Of a stretch of DNA of 64,000 bases, positions 54,794 through 63,019 are shown one piece after another (the first letter of the stretch is position 1; each line of letters opens with the position of its first letter). Under the pieces are notes generated by a model. The model made no database searches and was not told the DNA's origin. It worked only from the letters and a program-made list of their open reading frames with translations. A program made the position numbers and the translations under genes. The stretch comes from Christiangramia sp. OXR-203 (GTDB taxonomy: Bacteria > Bacteroidota > Bacteroidia > Flavobacteriales > Flavobacteriaceae): positions 3,286,001 to 3,350,000 of the forward strand of contig NZ_CP139698.1 in assembly GCF_034372165.1 (NCBI RefSeq), read 5' to 3'.

Positions 54794-54812
54794 TTCTCGA
54801 TACTATAAATTT

Positions 54813-54840
54813 AAGCCACACCTTACAGTGTGGCTTTTTT
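54813..54840. terminator. Bidirectional intrinsic terminator
   Basis: AAGCCACAC pairs with GTGTGGCTT across CTTACA, followed by a T-run. It lies between the convergent fusion protein gene and HAD gene. Confidence 0.9.
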
Positions 54841-54842
54841 GG

Positions 54843-55508
54843 TTATAATTCTTTTGCCAGTTCTTCTATAGATTCTACCAATAGATCGGGTTCTTTCGCC
54901 AATCGAAACGGAAATTTTCCCGGTCTGCGTACAAAAGCTGTTTGCATTCCAGCCCTTCCTGCTCCGGTTATATCCCATCCATGAGCTGCAACCATCATAC
55001 AATCGCTTTTATTTACTTCGGAAGCATCTACAATGTATTTATAACTATCAAGATGAGGTTTGTATTTCTTCACGTTCTCAACGCTTACAATATGATCGAA
55101 GAAATGATCAATTTCAGCAAATTCCAATTGTTTTTGAAGTACATCTGGCTTACCGTTACTGTAAGCTATCAATTTGAACCCTGAATTTTTCAAACGTTTT
55201 AAACCTGGCATCACATCTGGATACGCTTCTAGACTGGTGATTGGTTTCAAAGTTTCTTGTAATTCTTCTTCGGAAAGTTCTAAATCATATTTCAGAGCAT
55301 TCATTCTTAGTACCTCCTGCGCTATTTGACTAAAGTTGTGATAGGAATCACTTACAGATTCTACAAGGGAATATTGTAAAAGTTCGGCAAACCAGATATC
55401 AGCTGCATATTCCTTACCCAGGGTTTTATTGATGCTTTCCTTCAGCGGAGACAGATCGAGAAGAGTTTCGTTCACATCGAAGATGAGTACTTTAGGAGTA
55501 GATTTCAT
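54843..55508 (-). CDS. Haloacid dehalogenase type II (HAD superfamily)
   Basis: A 221-residue cytoplasmic HAD hydrolase of the L-2-haloacid dehalogenase type. Motif I is IFDVNETLLDL with nucleophile Asp10; motif II is AYSNGKPDVL with its Ser near 119; motif III Lys is in VENVKKYKPH; the C-terminal AAHGWDITGAGRAGMQTAFV is the subtype mark. Its true substrate may be a phosphate ester or a halo-acid; the sequence favours the dehalogenase-like clade but does not decide it. Stands alone beyond a terminator. Confidence 0.9.
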   Translation of the reverse strand: MKSTPKVLIFDVNETLLDLSPLKESINKTLGKEYAADIWFAELLQYSLVESVSDSYHNFSQIAQEVLRMNALKYDLELSEEELQETLKPITSLEAYPDVMPGLKRLKNSGFKLIAYSNGKPDVLQKQLEFAEIDHFFDHIVSVENVKKYKPHLDSYKYIVDASEVNKSDCMMVAAHGWDITGAGRAGMQTAFVRRPGKFPFRLAKEPDLLVESIEELAKEL

Positions 55509-55583
55509 TTCGTTTTTTAGATAAAATTACAAATCTTAATCCCGATAGTTAGACCCGGTAACAATAAAGCTGAAGAGTTCTAA

Positions 55584-55811
55584 CTAATAAGGTGCTGGAG
55601 GATTCAAAGCCGAAGTATTACTCAACTGCTCTCCCGTGAATTCCTCTTCCTCAATTATGGTAACTGAATCTGAATAGGTACTGGAAGTAATTAAAAATAC
55701 AAGAAGACTGATAGCGAGTAGAAATAGAGCTTTAGTGAGAACAGATAAATACCGAACCTGTCTATCGATTTTAACTTCGTCCTGAAGACTTGCAACTATG
55801 GTTGGTTTCAT
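55584..55811 (-). CDS. Small single-helix membrane protein
   Basis: A 75-residue hypothetical protein with the ATG at 55811 (MKPTIVASLQDEVKIDRQ); the frame is open ten codons further. One transmembrane helix (ALFLLAISLLVFLITSS) follows a charged N-terminus, and the tail is acidic then Pro-rich (TIIEEEEFTGEQL, NPPAPY). No family recognised. It lies 75 bp upstream of the HAD gene. Confidence 0.55.
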   Translation of the reverse strand: MKPTIVASLQDEVKIDRQVRYLSVLTKALFLLAISLLVFLITSSTYSDSVTIIEEEEFTGEQLSNTSALNPPAPY

Positions 55812-56203
55812 AGCATAAATACTATGTAGCAGATAGGGCACTACAGGTTAATAATAAGTTCTTTCCAGGTAGGGTTAATTTTGATAATTTAAGATAGGAA
55901 TCTAATTAACTGACTGCAAGTCTTTTATCAATTAAAATAAATAGGATATCAACAGGTAGAAAACTCCAAATTGCTGATGTTTACTGCATTAAACCGACTT
56001 ATAAACAATTTAACACTTTACGGGCAAATCGATTAAGTGCAAATTAGACCGATCAAATACACTAGTAGCCAGGTAATTAGAGGAACATAAATCATCAAAC
56101 AGTATCCTGTTTTCAAACATAAGATTAAGAAGTGCGACTTCGCAATGAAATAACTTAATTAATGAATTTCATAACAATTGAATCCTATTATGAGGAGAAA
56201 TTG
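55812..56203. other. Intergenic, no gene recognised
   Basis: About 390 AT-rich bases between the small membrane protein gene and tRNA-Arg. No open frame of coding character, no convincing promoter, hairpin or repeat was recognised. Confidence 0.6.
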
Positions 56204-56275
56204 TAGCCTCACCAGGAATCGAACCTGGATCTAAAGTTTAGGAAACTTCTATTCTATCCATTGAACTATGAGGCC
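56204..56275 (-). tRNA. tRNA-Arg (CCU anticodon)
   Basis: A 72-nucleotide tRNA with acceptor GGCCTCA/TGAGGCT (G1-U72), D-arm with AGTTCAATGGATAGAAT, anticodon stem GAAGT/ACTTT with loop TTCCTAA (anticodon CCT, reading AGG), and T-arm CCAGGTTCGATTCCTGG. Discriminator A; CCA not encoded. Confidence 0.96.
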
Positions 56276-56373
56276 GTTGGACGAATTTATAAAAATCGGT
56301 GTAGACTTCGATACTACATAATTCTAAAATTTACAGTCTTATTCTATATCTTTAGACTTTAAGTTCGTTAAGT

Positions 56374-57357
56374 ATGAAAAAATTAGTTTTAGCAGTTTTC
56401 TGTTTATCAATATTCAGCACTCACGCACAGAATATTGGACATGAAAAGAGCGCATTTGCACATACCTTTTCAATTGTTGCCAGAGATACAGTGACCGGTG
56501 AAATGGCTGTAGGAGTTCAAAGTCACTGGTTTTCGGTGGGTTCCATCGTTTCCTGGGGAAAATCTGGTGTAGGAGTGGTTGCTACTCAATCTTTCGTAAA
56601 TCCGGCATACGGTCCTCAAGGTCTTGAATTAATGGAAAATGGAATGCCTGCCGATATTGCGCTGGCTAAAATGGTAGATGAAGATGAAGGCCGTGCTTTC
56701 CGTCAGGTTGCTTTTCTGGATGTAAACGGTAACGTTTCTGCCTATACAGGTGATAAATGCGTTCAGGCTGCGGAAGATATACAGGGTAATAATTTTTCTG
56801 TACAGGCAAATATGATGTTAAATGAGAATGTAGTTCCTGCCATGGCGAATGCCTATGCTACGAATTCAGATCTTCCTTTAGCTGAAAGAGTGGTTGCTGT
56901 GATGCTGGCCGCACAGGAAGCCGGTGGTGATATACGAGGAAAACAATCTGCTGCTCTTATTGTCGTAGGTCCTGAAAAAACCGAAAAAAGCTGGGAAGAT
57001 AAAAAGGTGGATCTTAGAGTGGATGATCACGAAAATCCAATCAAGGAACTTGGAAGATTACTGAAGGTGCATCGTGCTTACGAGCATATGAATAAAGGAG
57101 ATCTTGCTGTGGAAGCAAACGACATGGAAAAAGCACTTCAGGAATATGGTGCTGCAGAAAAAATGTTTCCTGAAAACCTGGAAATGAAATACTGGAAAGC
57201 TGTAGCTCTTGCCAATAGTGGGAGAATGGATGAAGCTAGACCAATTTTCAAAAAAGTTTTTGCTGCAGATGAAAACTGGAAAGAAATGACCACAAGGTTG
57301 CCTGCATCAGGACTACTGAATATTTCAGAAGAAGAATTAGAGACCCTTACTAAATAA
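56374..57357 (+). CDS. DUF1028 domain-containing exported protein
   Basis: A 327-residue periplasmic protein. Signal peptide MKKLVLAVFCLSIFSTHAQ, then a DUF1028 domain (about 28-225) with the family pattern HTFSIVARDTVTGEMAVGVQSHWFSVG, ATQSFVNPAYGPQGLELM and FLDVNGNVSAYTGDKC; this family has an Ntn-hydrolase-like fold with unproven activity. A TPR-like C-terminal part (EANDMEKALQEYGAAEKMFPENLEMKYWKA) may mediate binding. The next gene follows after 9 bp, so they are co-transcribed. Confidence 0.9.
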   Translation: MKKLVLAVFCLSIFSTHAQNIGHEKSAFAHTFSIVARDTVTGEMAVGVQSHWFSVGSIVSWGKSGVGVVATQSFVNPAYGPQGLELMENGMPADIALAKMVDEDEGRAFRQVAFLDVNGNVSAYTGDKCVQAAEDIQGNNFSVQANMMLNENVVPAMANAYATNSDLPLAERVVAVMLAAQEAGGDIRGKQSAALIVVGPEKTEKSWEDKKVDLRVDDHENPIKELGRLLKVHRAYEHMNKGDLAVEANDMEKALQEYGAAEKMFPENLEMKYWKAVALANSGRMDEARPIFKKVFAADENWKEMTTRLPASGLLNISEEELETLTK

Positions 57358-57366
57358 GATAGCCAT

Positions 57367-57726
57367 ATGATGAAATTGATGAAAATTAGTTTTTTAAGCC
57401 TTCTGGTCATAGCATTCATTGCTTGTGAAGAAACTAAAAAAGAAGAAGAGAAAACTTCCGAAGAAAAAGAAACCGTAAGCACTGCGAATTCGATGAAAAC
57501 GAATATGGAAGCAGATAGTGAGCTAAAATATAATCCTGCTCATGGCGTAGAAGGACATCGTTGTGAACTACCGGTAGGAGCTCCTCTTAGAAGTGAGGGA
57601 AATACCGCGGCTCAACCTATGACCACGAGTCCTGTTAGAATGCAGAGCGCCACTCCAACGATTAATCCTCCACACGGGCAACTTGGGCATGACTGTTCAG
57701 TAGCTGTGGGTGCTGAGCTCAATTAG
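57367..57726 (+). CDS. Lipoprotein with repeated NPxHGxxGHxC motif
   Basis: A 119-residue predicted lipoprotein with lipobox FIAC (Cys20) and a Lys/Glu-rich linker. The body carries two copies of one motif: NPAHGVEGHRCELPVGAPL near residues 56-74 and NPPHGQLGHDCSVAVGAEL near 100-118, separated by a Thr/Met-rich spacer. Each has two His and one Cys in fixed spacing, suggesting metal or haem-type binding, but no defined family function is known to me. It shares an operon with the DUF1028 gene. Confidence 0.75.
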   Translation: MMKLMKISFLSLLVIAFIACEETKKEEEKTSEEKETVSTANSMKTNMEADSELKYNPAHGVEGHRCELPVGAPLRSEGNTAAQPMTTSPVRMQSATPTINPPHGQLGHDCSVAVGAELN

Positions 57727-57771
57727 CATTAAAATCCGAAATTTTTATATATCCATTTCGACAGAAGTTCT

Positions 57772-58926
57772 ATGATGGACAAGCATCGTAATTTCTATAC
57801 CCAAGTCCCAATTAGTGATCTGGCTATTCATGAACTTTTTCGGGATAGAAATAATTTTCAGGAGGTTCCACCAACATGGCATGTCCTGGTTGCGGATATT
57901 CGGGATTCTACCCAAGCAGTCAACGATGGCAGGCATGAAGAAGTGAACCTGGTAGCTACCGGCTGTGTGATCGCGATACTTAATTTGTCCATTTCTGAAG
58001 GGATCACTGTTCCTTTCTTTTTTGGAGGCGATGGAGCTACATTTTTAATACCTGATAGTTTAACTACCAAAGCTTTATCTGTACTCGAAAAACACAACAG
58101 GAACGTTCAGAAGAATTTTAAATTCGAACTTTCATTGGGAACCTATCCCGTAAGGGATCTTTATAAGGATGGGATCGAATTAAATATAGCCCGCGTAAGT
58201 ACTACAGAATCTCTGGTGATCCCAGTTATCATGGGTCAGGGATTACTAATTGCTGAAAAGCTTATCAAAGAAACACCTAACAGTTTACCTATCGAGATCG
58301 ATGAAGTGCCGGTTAATCTTTCCGGGATGGATTGTAAATGGGACAAAATCAAACCACCCTTGGAAAACCAGGAAGTGTTAAGCCTGCTTATAGCCGGATG
58401 CGGCGATGCTAACTATCCTGAAGTTTACTCAGATATTCTCGAAAAACTCAACGAGATCTACGGTTCCACGCAACGCAGAAGACCAATCTCTACAGACAAG
58501 CTTAAAATGTCCACCAGTTTTGACCGTATTAGCAATGACGTAAAGATGAAGTGGGGTGATACTAATATTCCGGAATTTCTGAAAGGAGTATTGATTAGCC
58601 TGTTCGGTGAATTTTATCTTAGAAACACCAATCTTGGTAAAACATATCTAAAACGAATGGTCGAATTATCTGATAATCTAAGTCTCGATGGCAGAATTAA
58701 TACAGTGATCACCGGAAGCGCAGACCAAAGAAAAGAACTTTTCAAATACTTAGATAGTATTGAAGATCAAGGCCTCATCAAATATGGTTTTCATATTAGT
58801 GAAGAAAGTATCATGTCCTGCTATGTTCGAAACATGAAGACAGATGAACATATCCACTTTATAGATGGTGGAAATGGCGGATATACAAAAGCGGCCAATG
58901 TGCTCAAAAAGAAATTGGCAAATTGA
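57772..58926 (+). CDS. DUF3095 family protein (nucleotidyl cyclase-like)
   Basis: A 384-residue cytoplasmic protein of family DUF3095. Residues ~33-160 resemble a class III cyclase or GGDEF palm: WHVLVADIRDSTQAVNDGRH supplies the first metal-type Asp in a beta1 strand, and FFFGGDGATFLIPDS gives a GGDG hairpin near residue 86. The remainder is mixed and ends YTKAANVLKKKL. No receptor or membrane segment. Whether it makes a cyclic nucleotide is unknown. Start MMDKHRN at 57772; the second Met at 57775 is equally likely. It lies 45 bp after the His/Cys lipoprotein gene. Confidence 0.8.
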   Translation: MMDKHRNFYTQVPISDLAIHELFRDRNNFQEVPPTWHVLVADIRDSTQAVNDGRHEEVNLVATGCVIAILNLSISEGITVPFFFGGDGATFLIPDSLTTKALSVLEKHNRNVQKNFKFELSLGTYPVRDLYKDGIELNIARVSTTESLVIPVIMGQGLLIAEKLIKETPNSLPIEIDEVPVNLSGMDCKWDKIKPPLENQEVLSLLIAGCGDANYPEVYSDILEKLNEIYGSTQRRRPISTDKLKMSTSFDRISNDVKMKWGDTNIPEFLKGVLISLFGEFYLRNTNLGKTYLKRMVELSDNLSLDGRINTVITGSADQRKELFKYLDSIEDQGLIKYGFHISEESIMSCYVRNMKTDEHIHFIDGGNGGYTKAANVLKKKLAN

Positions 58927-58949
58927 CCGCTTCCATAATTATTTAATTT

Positions 58950-60506
58950 TTAATCTTCGTCCAGACCTCCTCTACGAGTTGCATCGCGTGGCTCTGGCCA
59001 GGTCATCTGCTCTCCGGTTCTACGACTTTTTGGTAAGCTAATCTGTTCTCTGGATGTCTTTTCAGGATCTTCACTAGCCATATAAGCAAGTACCGCTGTA
59101 AGGATCACGTTGTTTCTAACATCATCGAAAACGATCTTATCATAAGTATCCCTGTTGGTATGCCATGTGTAATTCCAGTAATCCCAGCTCAATGAACTTA
59201 GGTTGAATGCTGGTGCTCCAGCCGCTACAAAAGAAGCATAATCAGATCCTCCTCTTCCTGGAGATCCAGGGAAATTGGTTTCAATATGTGTAGTAACGTT
59301 TTCTGGTACTTCGTACAACCAACGCCCTAAATAGTCATATGCATGCAGGAATCCATTTCCAGAAATATTCACTACCCTTCCAGTTCCGTTATCCTGGTTA
59401 AATAATGCCTGTGTATTTTCAACGATTTCTGGATGATCTTTTACGAATGCTCTGGATCCATTCAATCCCTGTTCTTCACTACCCCAGTGCCCTACCAGAA
59501 TTGTTCTTTTTGGGTTAGGATACAACTTTTTAAGAATTCTCATCGCTTCCATCATTACGATAGTTCCTGTTCCATTATCAGTTGCACCTGTAGCACCATC
59601 CCAGCTATCAAAGTGTGCTGAAAGAATTACATATTCTTCAGGTTTTTCTGAACCTTTGATCTCTGCAATTGTATTGAAAGTTGAAACTTCTCCCAGCTCC
59701 TGAGATTCAGCTACTACTTTTAGTTCGGGTTTATCACCATATTCTGCAAGTCGGTATAGCATCCCATAATCCTCCAGTGAAATATCGATGGTTGGAATTT
59801 CTTCGGTATATGAAGAAAACACTTTGTTTACGCCAAATCCTCGAGACCAGTACGATGAAATGATTCCGGCTGCTCCTGCTTTTTCCAGTGCCTGCGGTAA
59901 TTCTCTTCTGGATAATCCGCTAGCTGAAGTACGTTCTCTCCAAACTTCACTTAAACTATCACGATCCTTTTTCATCTTTTCAAATGACTCTTCTGTAGCC
60001 CATTCTTCCCAGTTATCATCTGGTCTTCCCGTTGGCTGTGGCATTGAGATCATCACAAATTTTCCTTTAACCGACTTCAATTTATTTACGAAGTCCATCG
60101 AGTCTTTTGCTGCCGGAAGGATGATTACTTCAGCCTGCACTCCTTTTTTCCCGGTAGATGGACTCCAGGCCAGCTGTCGTGCTTCAAGGCTCTGAATCCT
60201 TGGAGAGATAAGATCAACATGTGTGATACCGCGTTCCCAGCCTTTCCATTTACCCCATTCTTCGTTTCTGGCATCAATATCCCAGCTTTTATACTTATTT
60301 ACCGCCCAGTCGTTAGCCTGTTTCATTTGAGGCGTCCCAACAAGTCTTGGACCTACAACGTCCAGTAATTCATGCGCAAGATTTTCAAGTTCAGAATTGC
60401 CTTCTGCTTCTTTTACGATCTTCTCCACCATTTCCTGGGTGCTTTGCGCAAAAGCAGCCGAAAAGGAGATAAAAAATAAAAAGGCTAAGGATAATTTTTT
60501 TGTCAT
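58950..60506 (-). CDS. M28 family zinc aminopeptidase/carboxypeptidase-like
   Basis: A 518-residue exported metallopeptidase. Signal peptide MTKKLSLAFLFFISFSAAFA; a PA-like insert (ALEKAGAAGIISSYWSRGFG); the M28 zinc core AHFDSWDGATGATDNGTGT (His and Asp), then GHWGSEEQGLNGSRAF (catalytic Glu pair), FNQDNGTGR, and a late His in YTWHTNRDTYD. The C-terminal extension is Arg/Glu-rich (PEPRDATRRGGLDED). Likely degrades peptides in the periplasm or outside. Divergent from the S9 peptidase gene 143 bp away, which may share the regulatory gap. Confidence 0.92.
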   Translation of the reverse strand: MTKKLSLAFLFFISFSAAFAQSTQEMVEKIVKEAEGNSELENLAHELLDVVGPRLVGTPQMKQANDWAVNKYKSWDIDARNEEWGKWKGWERGITHVDLISPRIQSLEARQLAWSPSTGKKGVQAEVIILPAAKDSMDFVNKLKSVKGKFVMISMPQPTGRPDDNWEEWATEESFEKMKKDRDSLSEVWRERTSASGLSRRELPQALEKAGAAGIISSYWSRGFGVNKVFSSYTEEIPTIDISLEDYGMLYRLAEYGDKPELKVVAESQELGEVSTFNTIAEIKGSEKPEEYVILSAHFDSWDGATGATDNGTGTIVMMEAMRILKKLYPNPKRTILVGHWGSEEQGLNGSRAFVKDHPEIVENTQALFNQDNGTGRVVNISGNGFLHAYDYLGRWLYEVPENVTTHIETNFPGSPGRGGSDYASFVAAGAPAFNLSSLSWDYWNYTWHTNRDTYDKIVFDDVRNNVILTAVLAYMASEDPEKTSREQISLPKSRRTGEQMTWPEPRDATRRGGLDED

Positions 60507-60649
60507 AATGTAAAGATTGGTTGATGTGTTTTACAATATCGTTCTTTTTAGAACAATTGCTCTGAAATTAGACCGCAGTGGTACGAAAACGTTTAATACG
60601 GAGTTAAAATTTAGCTATATTGGCGTTCCAAAATCGTAAATTTTCACCA

Positions 60650-63019
60650 ATGCTTCAAAGATTCGCGTTTCTCGCCATCCTATGCCTACCCTTTTTACAG
60701 CTAAATGCCCAGACTTCAGAACTTAGTGTCCAGAAGATCATGCAGGATCCACAATGGATGGGTAATTTTCCAGATAGAGTTCGCTGGGGAATACACAGTG
60801 AAAATGTCTATTTTCAGTATAATCCTGAAGGGAATCCCGCAGACAGTCTTTATAAAATCGCTGTAAATGATCCTCAAAAGATCCTAAAAGTTTCTGCGGA
60901 AGAATCGAAAGCAATGATCCCAACGTATGGCGACTTCAGTAGTGATCGAAAGAAAATGCTGTATACAGATGACGGAAGACTTACTATCTATGATATGAAT
61001 GATCGATCAAAAAAGGAATTGATCAGTTTACCCTTCAGAATAAGTAATCCTGAATTTTCAGCTTCAGAAGATGAGATCCTATTCCAGGCTGAAGACAATG
61101 CATTCATCTATCATCTTGAAAACGGAACGCTTCAGCAACTTACCAATATCAAATCTGGAACAAAAAAAGCTTCCGCAGATAAAAAACTAAACGAAAAGGA
61201 TCAATGGCTTCAGGATGAAAATCTTGATCTTTTACAGGTTGTGAGAGAAAGAAAGGAGAACAGGGAAGCATCTAAAAAGTACCGTGAATCCACCAGCGAG
61301 CCGGAAGAGTTTATATTTTACCTGGACAACAAGAGCATGAGCAATTTCGTTATCTCGCCAAATGCTAAATATGCTGCATTCAGCCTTATCGATCGGGAAA
61401 GCGGAAAAAACACAGGCGTTCCTAATTATGTGGATGAAAGTGGGTATACCGAAGATCTTTCTGCCAGAAGCAAGGTTGGAGATCTAAAATATTCTGCAGA
61501 ACTGGCACTTTATCAAATTGAAAAGGATACGGTACTAAAGTTTGATTTTACCAGTCTACCAGGAATTTCGAAACTGCCTGATTATACTGCAGATTATCCT
61601 GAAAAAGAATGGAAAGAAGAGCCGCGACCGGTAATTCCATCCTCCATGAAATTTAGTCCTGAAGGAGACAAAGCTGTAGTAAACATACGCTCTACAGATA
61701 ACAAGGACCGCTGGATCGTTGCTGTAGATCTTGAAACCGGAGAATTTGAATCGCTCGACCATCAACGCGATGAAGCATGGCTCGCAGGACCAGGAATTGG
61801 CTATACTTATTATGGTTATGAAACTATGGGATGGTTGCCAGACAACAAGCATATTTATTTTCAGACTGAAGAATCAGGCTATTCTCATTTAGTGATCCTG
61901 AATACAAAAACAGGAAAAAAGAAAGATCTTACTCCCGGGAATTATGAAGTTTTTGATCCTATGATCTCAAACGATGGGAAGCACTGGTATTTCACTTCTT
62001 CGAAAGTACATGCCGGGGAAAGACATTTCTATAAAATGCCATTAATGGGCGGAGATATGGAGCAACTTACTTCCATGACCGGGAACAACGATGTACGATT
62101 ATCTCCAGATGAATCGCAAATGGCGATCACCTATTCCTATATGAACAAACCGGAAGAACTATTTCTAAAAGAAACCTCATCTAAAGCTCAAACGATCCAG
62201 GTAACCGATGGCAGATCTGAAGCCTTTAAAGCTTACGACTGGCGTGAACCTCAACTTATTAAATTCACGGCGCAGGATGGAGCGAAAGTTCCAGCCAGAC
62301 TATACCTTCCTGAGGAGGATGTGAAAAATGATGCCGCAATCGTATTTGTTCATGGCGCTGGTTATTTGCAAAATGCTCACAAATGGTGGTCAAGTTATTT
62401 TCGCGAGTACATGTTCCATAACCTTTTAACTGATCTTGGTTACACCGTGATCGATATCGATTATCGTGGTAGCGCCGGTTATGGAAGGGATTGGAGAACT
62501 GGTATTTACAGACATATGGGCGGGAAAGACCTAAGTGACCAGGTAGACGGCGTGAAATATCTTGTGGATGAACATGATATCAATCCTGAAAAAGTGGGAA
62601 TTTATGGTGGTAGTTATGGCGGATTTATCACCTTGATGGCCTTATTTACTGAAGCTGATACTTTCCAGGCTGGAGCTGCTTTAAGGTCTGTAACAGACTG
62701 GGCACACTACAACCATGGATACACCAGCAATATTCTTAACGAACCTTCCCAGGATCCAATTGCTTACAAACGCTCATCACCCATTTATTTTGCTGAAGGC
62801 CTTGAAGGTGATTTGTTGATCGCCCACGGAATGGTAGATGTAAACGTGCATTTTCAAGATGTGGTTAGACTAAGTCAGCGTTTGATTGAATTAGGAAAAG
62901 AGAATTGGGAGCTTGCCGTTTATCCAGTGGAAGATCACGGATTCGTGGAGCCTAGTAGCTGGACAGATGAATATCGAAGAATACTGGAATTATTTAATGA
63001 AAACCTATTGGAAAAATGA
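60650..63019 (+). CDS. S9 family peptidase (dipeptidyl peptidase/prolyl oligopeptidase-like)
   Basis: Periplasmic serine peptidase, 789 residues from the ATG at 60650 (a TTG at 60620 would precede the signal peptide MLQRFAFLAILCLPFLQLNA). The N-terminal beta-propeller is rich in WD/TolB-like segments (PEFSASEDEILFQAEDN, MKFSPEGDKAVVNIRS). The C-terminal alpha/beta-hydrolase has the nucleophile Ser655 in GIYGGSYGGFITLM, Asp in HGMVDVNVHFQD and His in PVEDHGFVEP; the oxyanion region is IVFVHGAGYLQ. Its stop overlaps the ATG of the aminotransferase gene as ATGA. Confidence 0.94.
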   Translation: MLQRFAFLAILCLPFLQLNAQTSELSVQKIMQDPQWMGNFPDRVRWGIHSENVYFQYNPEGNPADSLYKIAVNDPQKILKVSAEESKAMIPTYGDFSSDRKKMLYTDDGRLTIYDMNDRSKKELISLPFRISNPEFSASEDEILFQAEDNAFIYHLENGTLQQLTNIKSGTKKASADKKLNEKDQWLQDENLDLLQVVRERKENREASKKYRESTSEPEEFIFYLDNKSMSNFVISPNAKYAAFSLIDRESGKNTGVPNYVDESGYTEDLSARSKVGDLKYSAELALYQIEKDTVLKFDFTSLPGISKLPDYTADYPEKEWKEEPRPVIPSSMKFSPEGDKAVVNIRSTDNKDRWIVAVDLETGEFESLDHQRDEAWLAGPGIGYTYYGYETMGWLPDNKHIYFQTEESGYSHLVILNTKTGKKKDLTPGNYEVFDPMISNDGKHWYFTSSKVHAGERHFYKMPLMGGDMEQLTSMTGNNDVRLSPDESQMAITYSYMNKPEELFLKETSSKAQTIQVTDGRSEAFKAYDWREPQLIKFTAQDGAKVPARLYLPEEDVKNDAAIVFVHGAGYLQNAHKWWSSYFREYMFHNLLTDLGYTVIDIDYRGSAGYGRDWRTGIYRHMGGKDLSDQVDGVKYLVDEHDINPEKVGIYGGSYGGFITLMALFTEADTFQAGAALRSVTDWAHYNHGYTSNILNEPSQDPIAYKRSSPIYFAEGLEGDLLIAHGMVDVNVHFQDVVRLSQRLIELGKENWELAVYPVEDHGFVEPSSWTDEYRRILELFNENLLEK

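Noticed and set aside
55842-56200. Searched as a possible small-RNA or regulatory region
   Set aside because: No stem, promoter or repeat strong enough to report.
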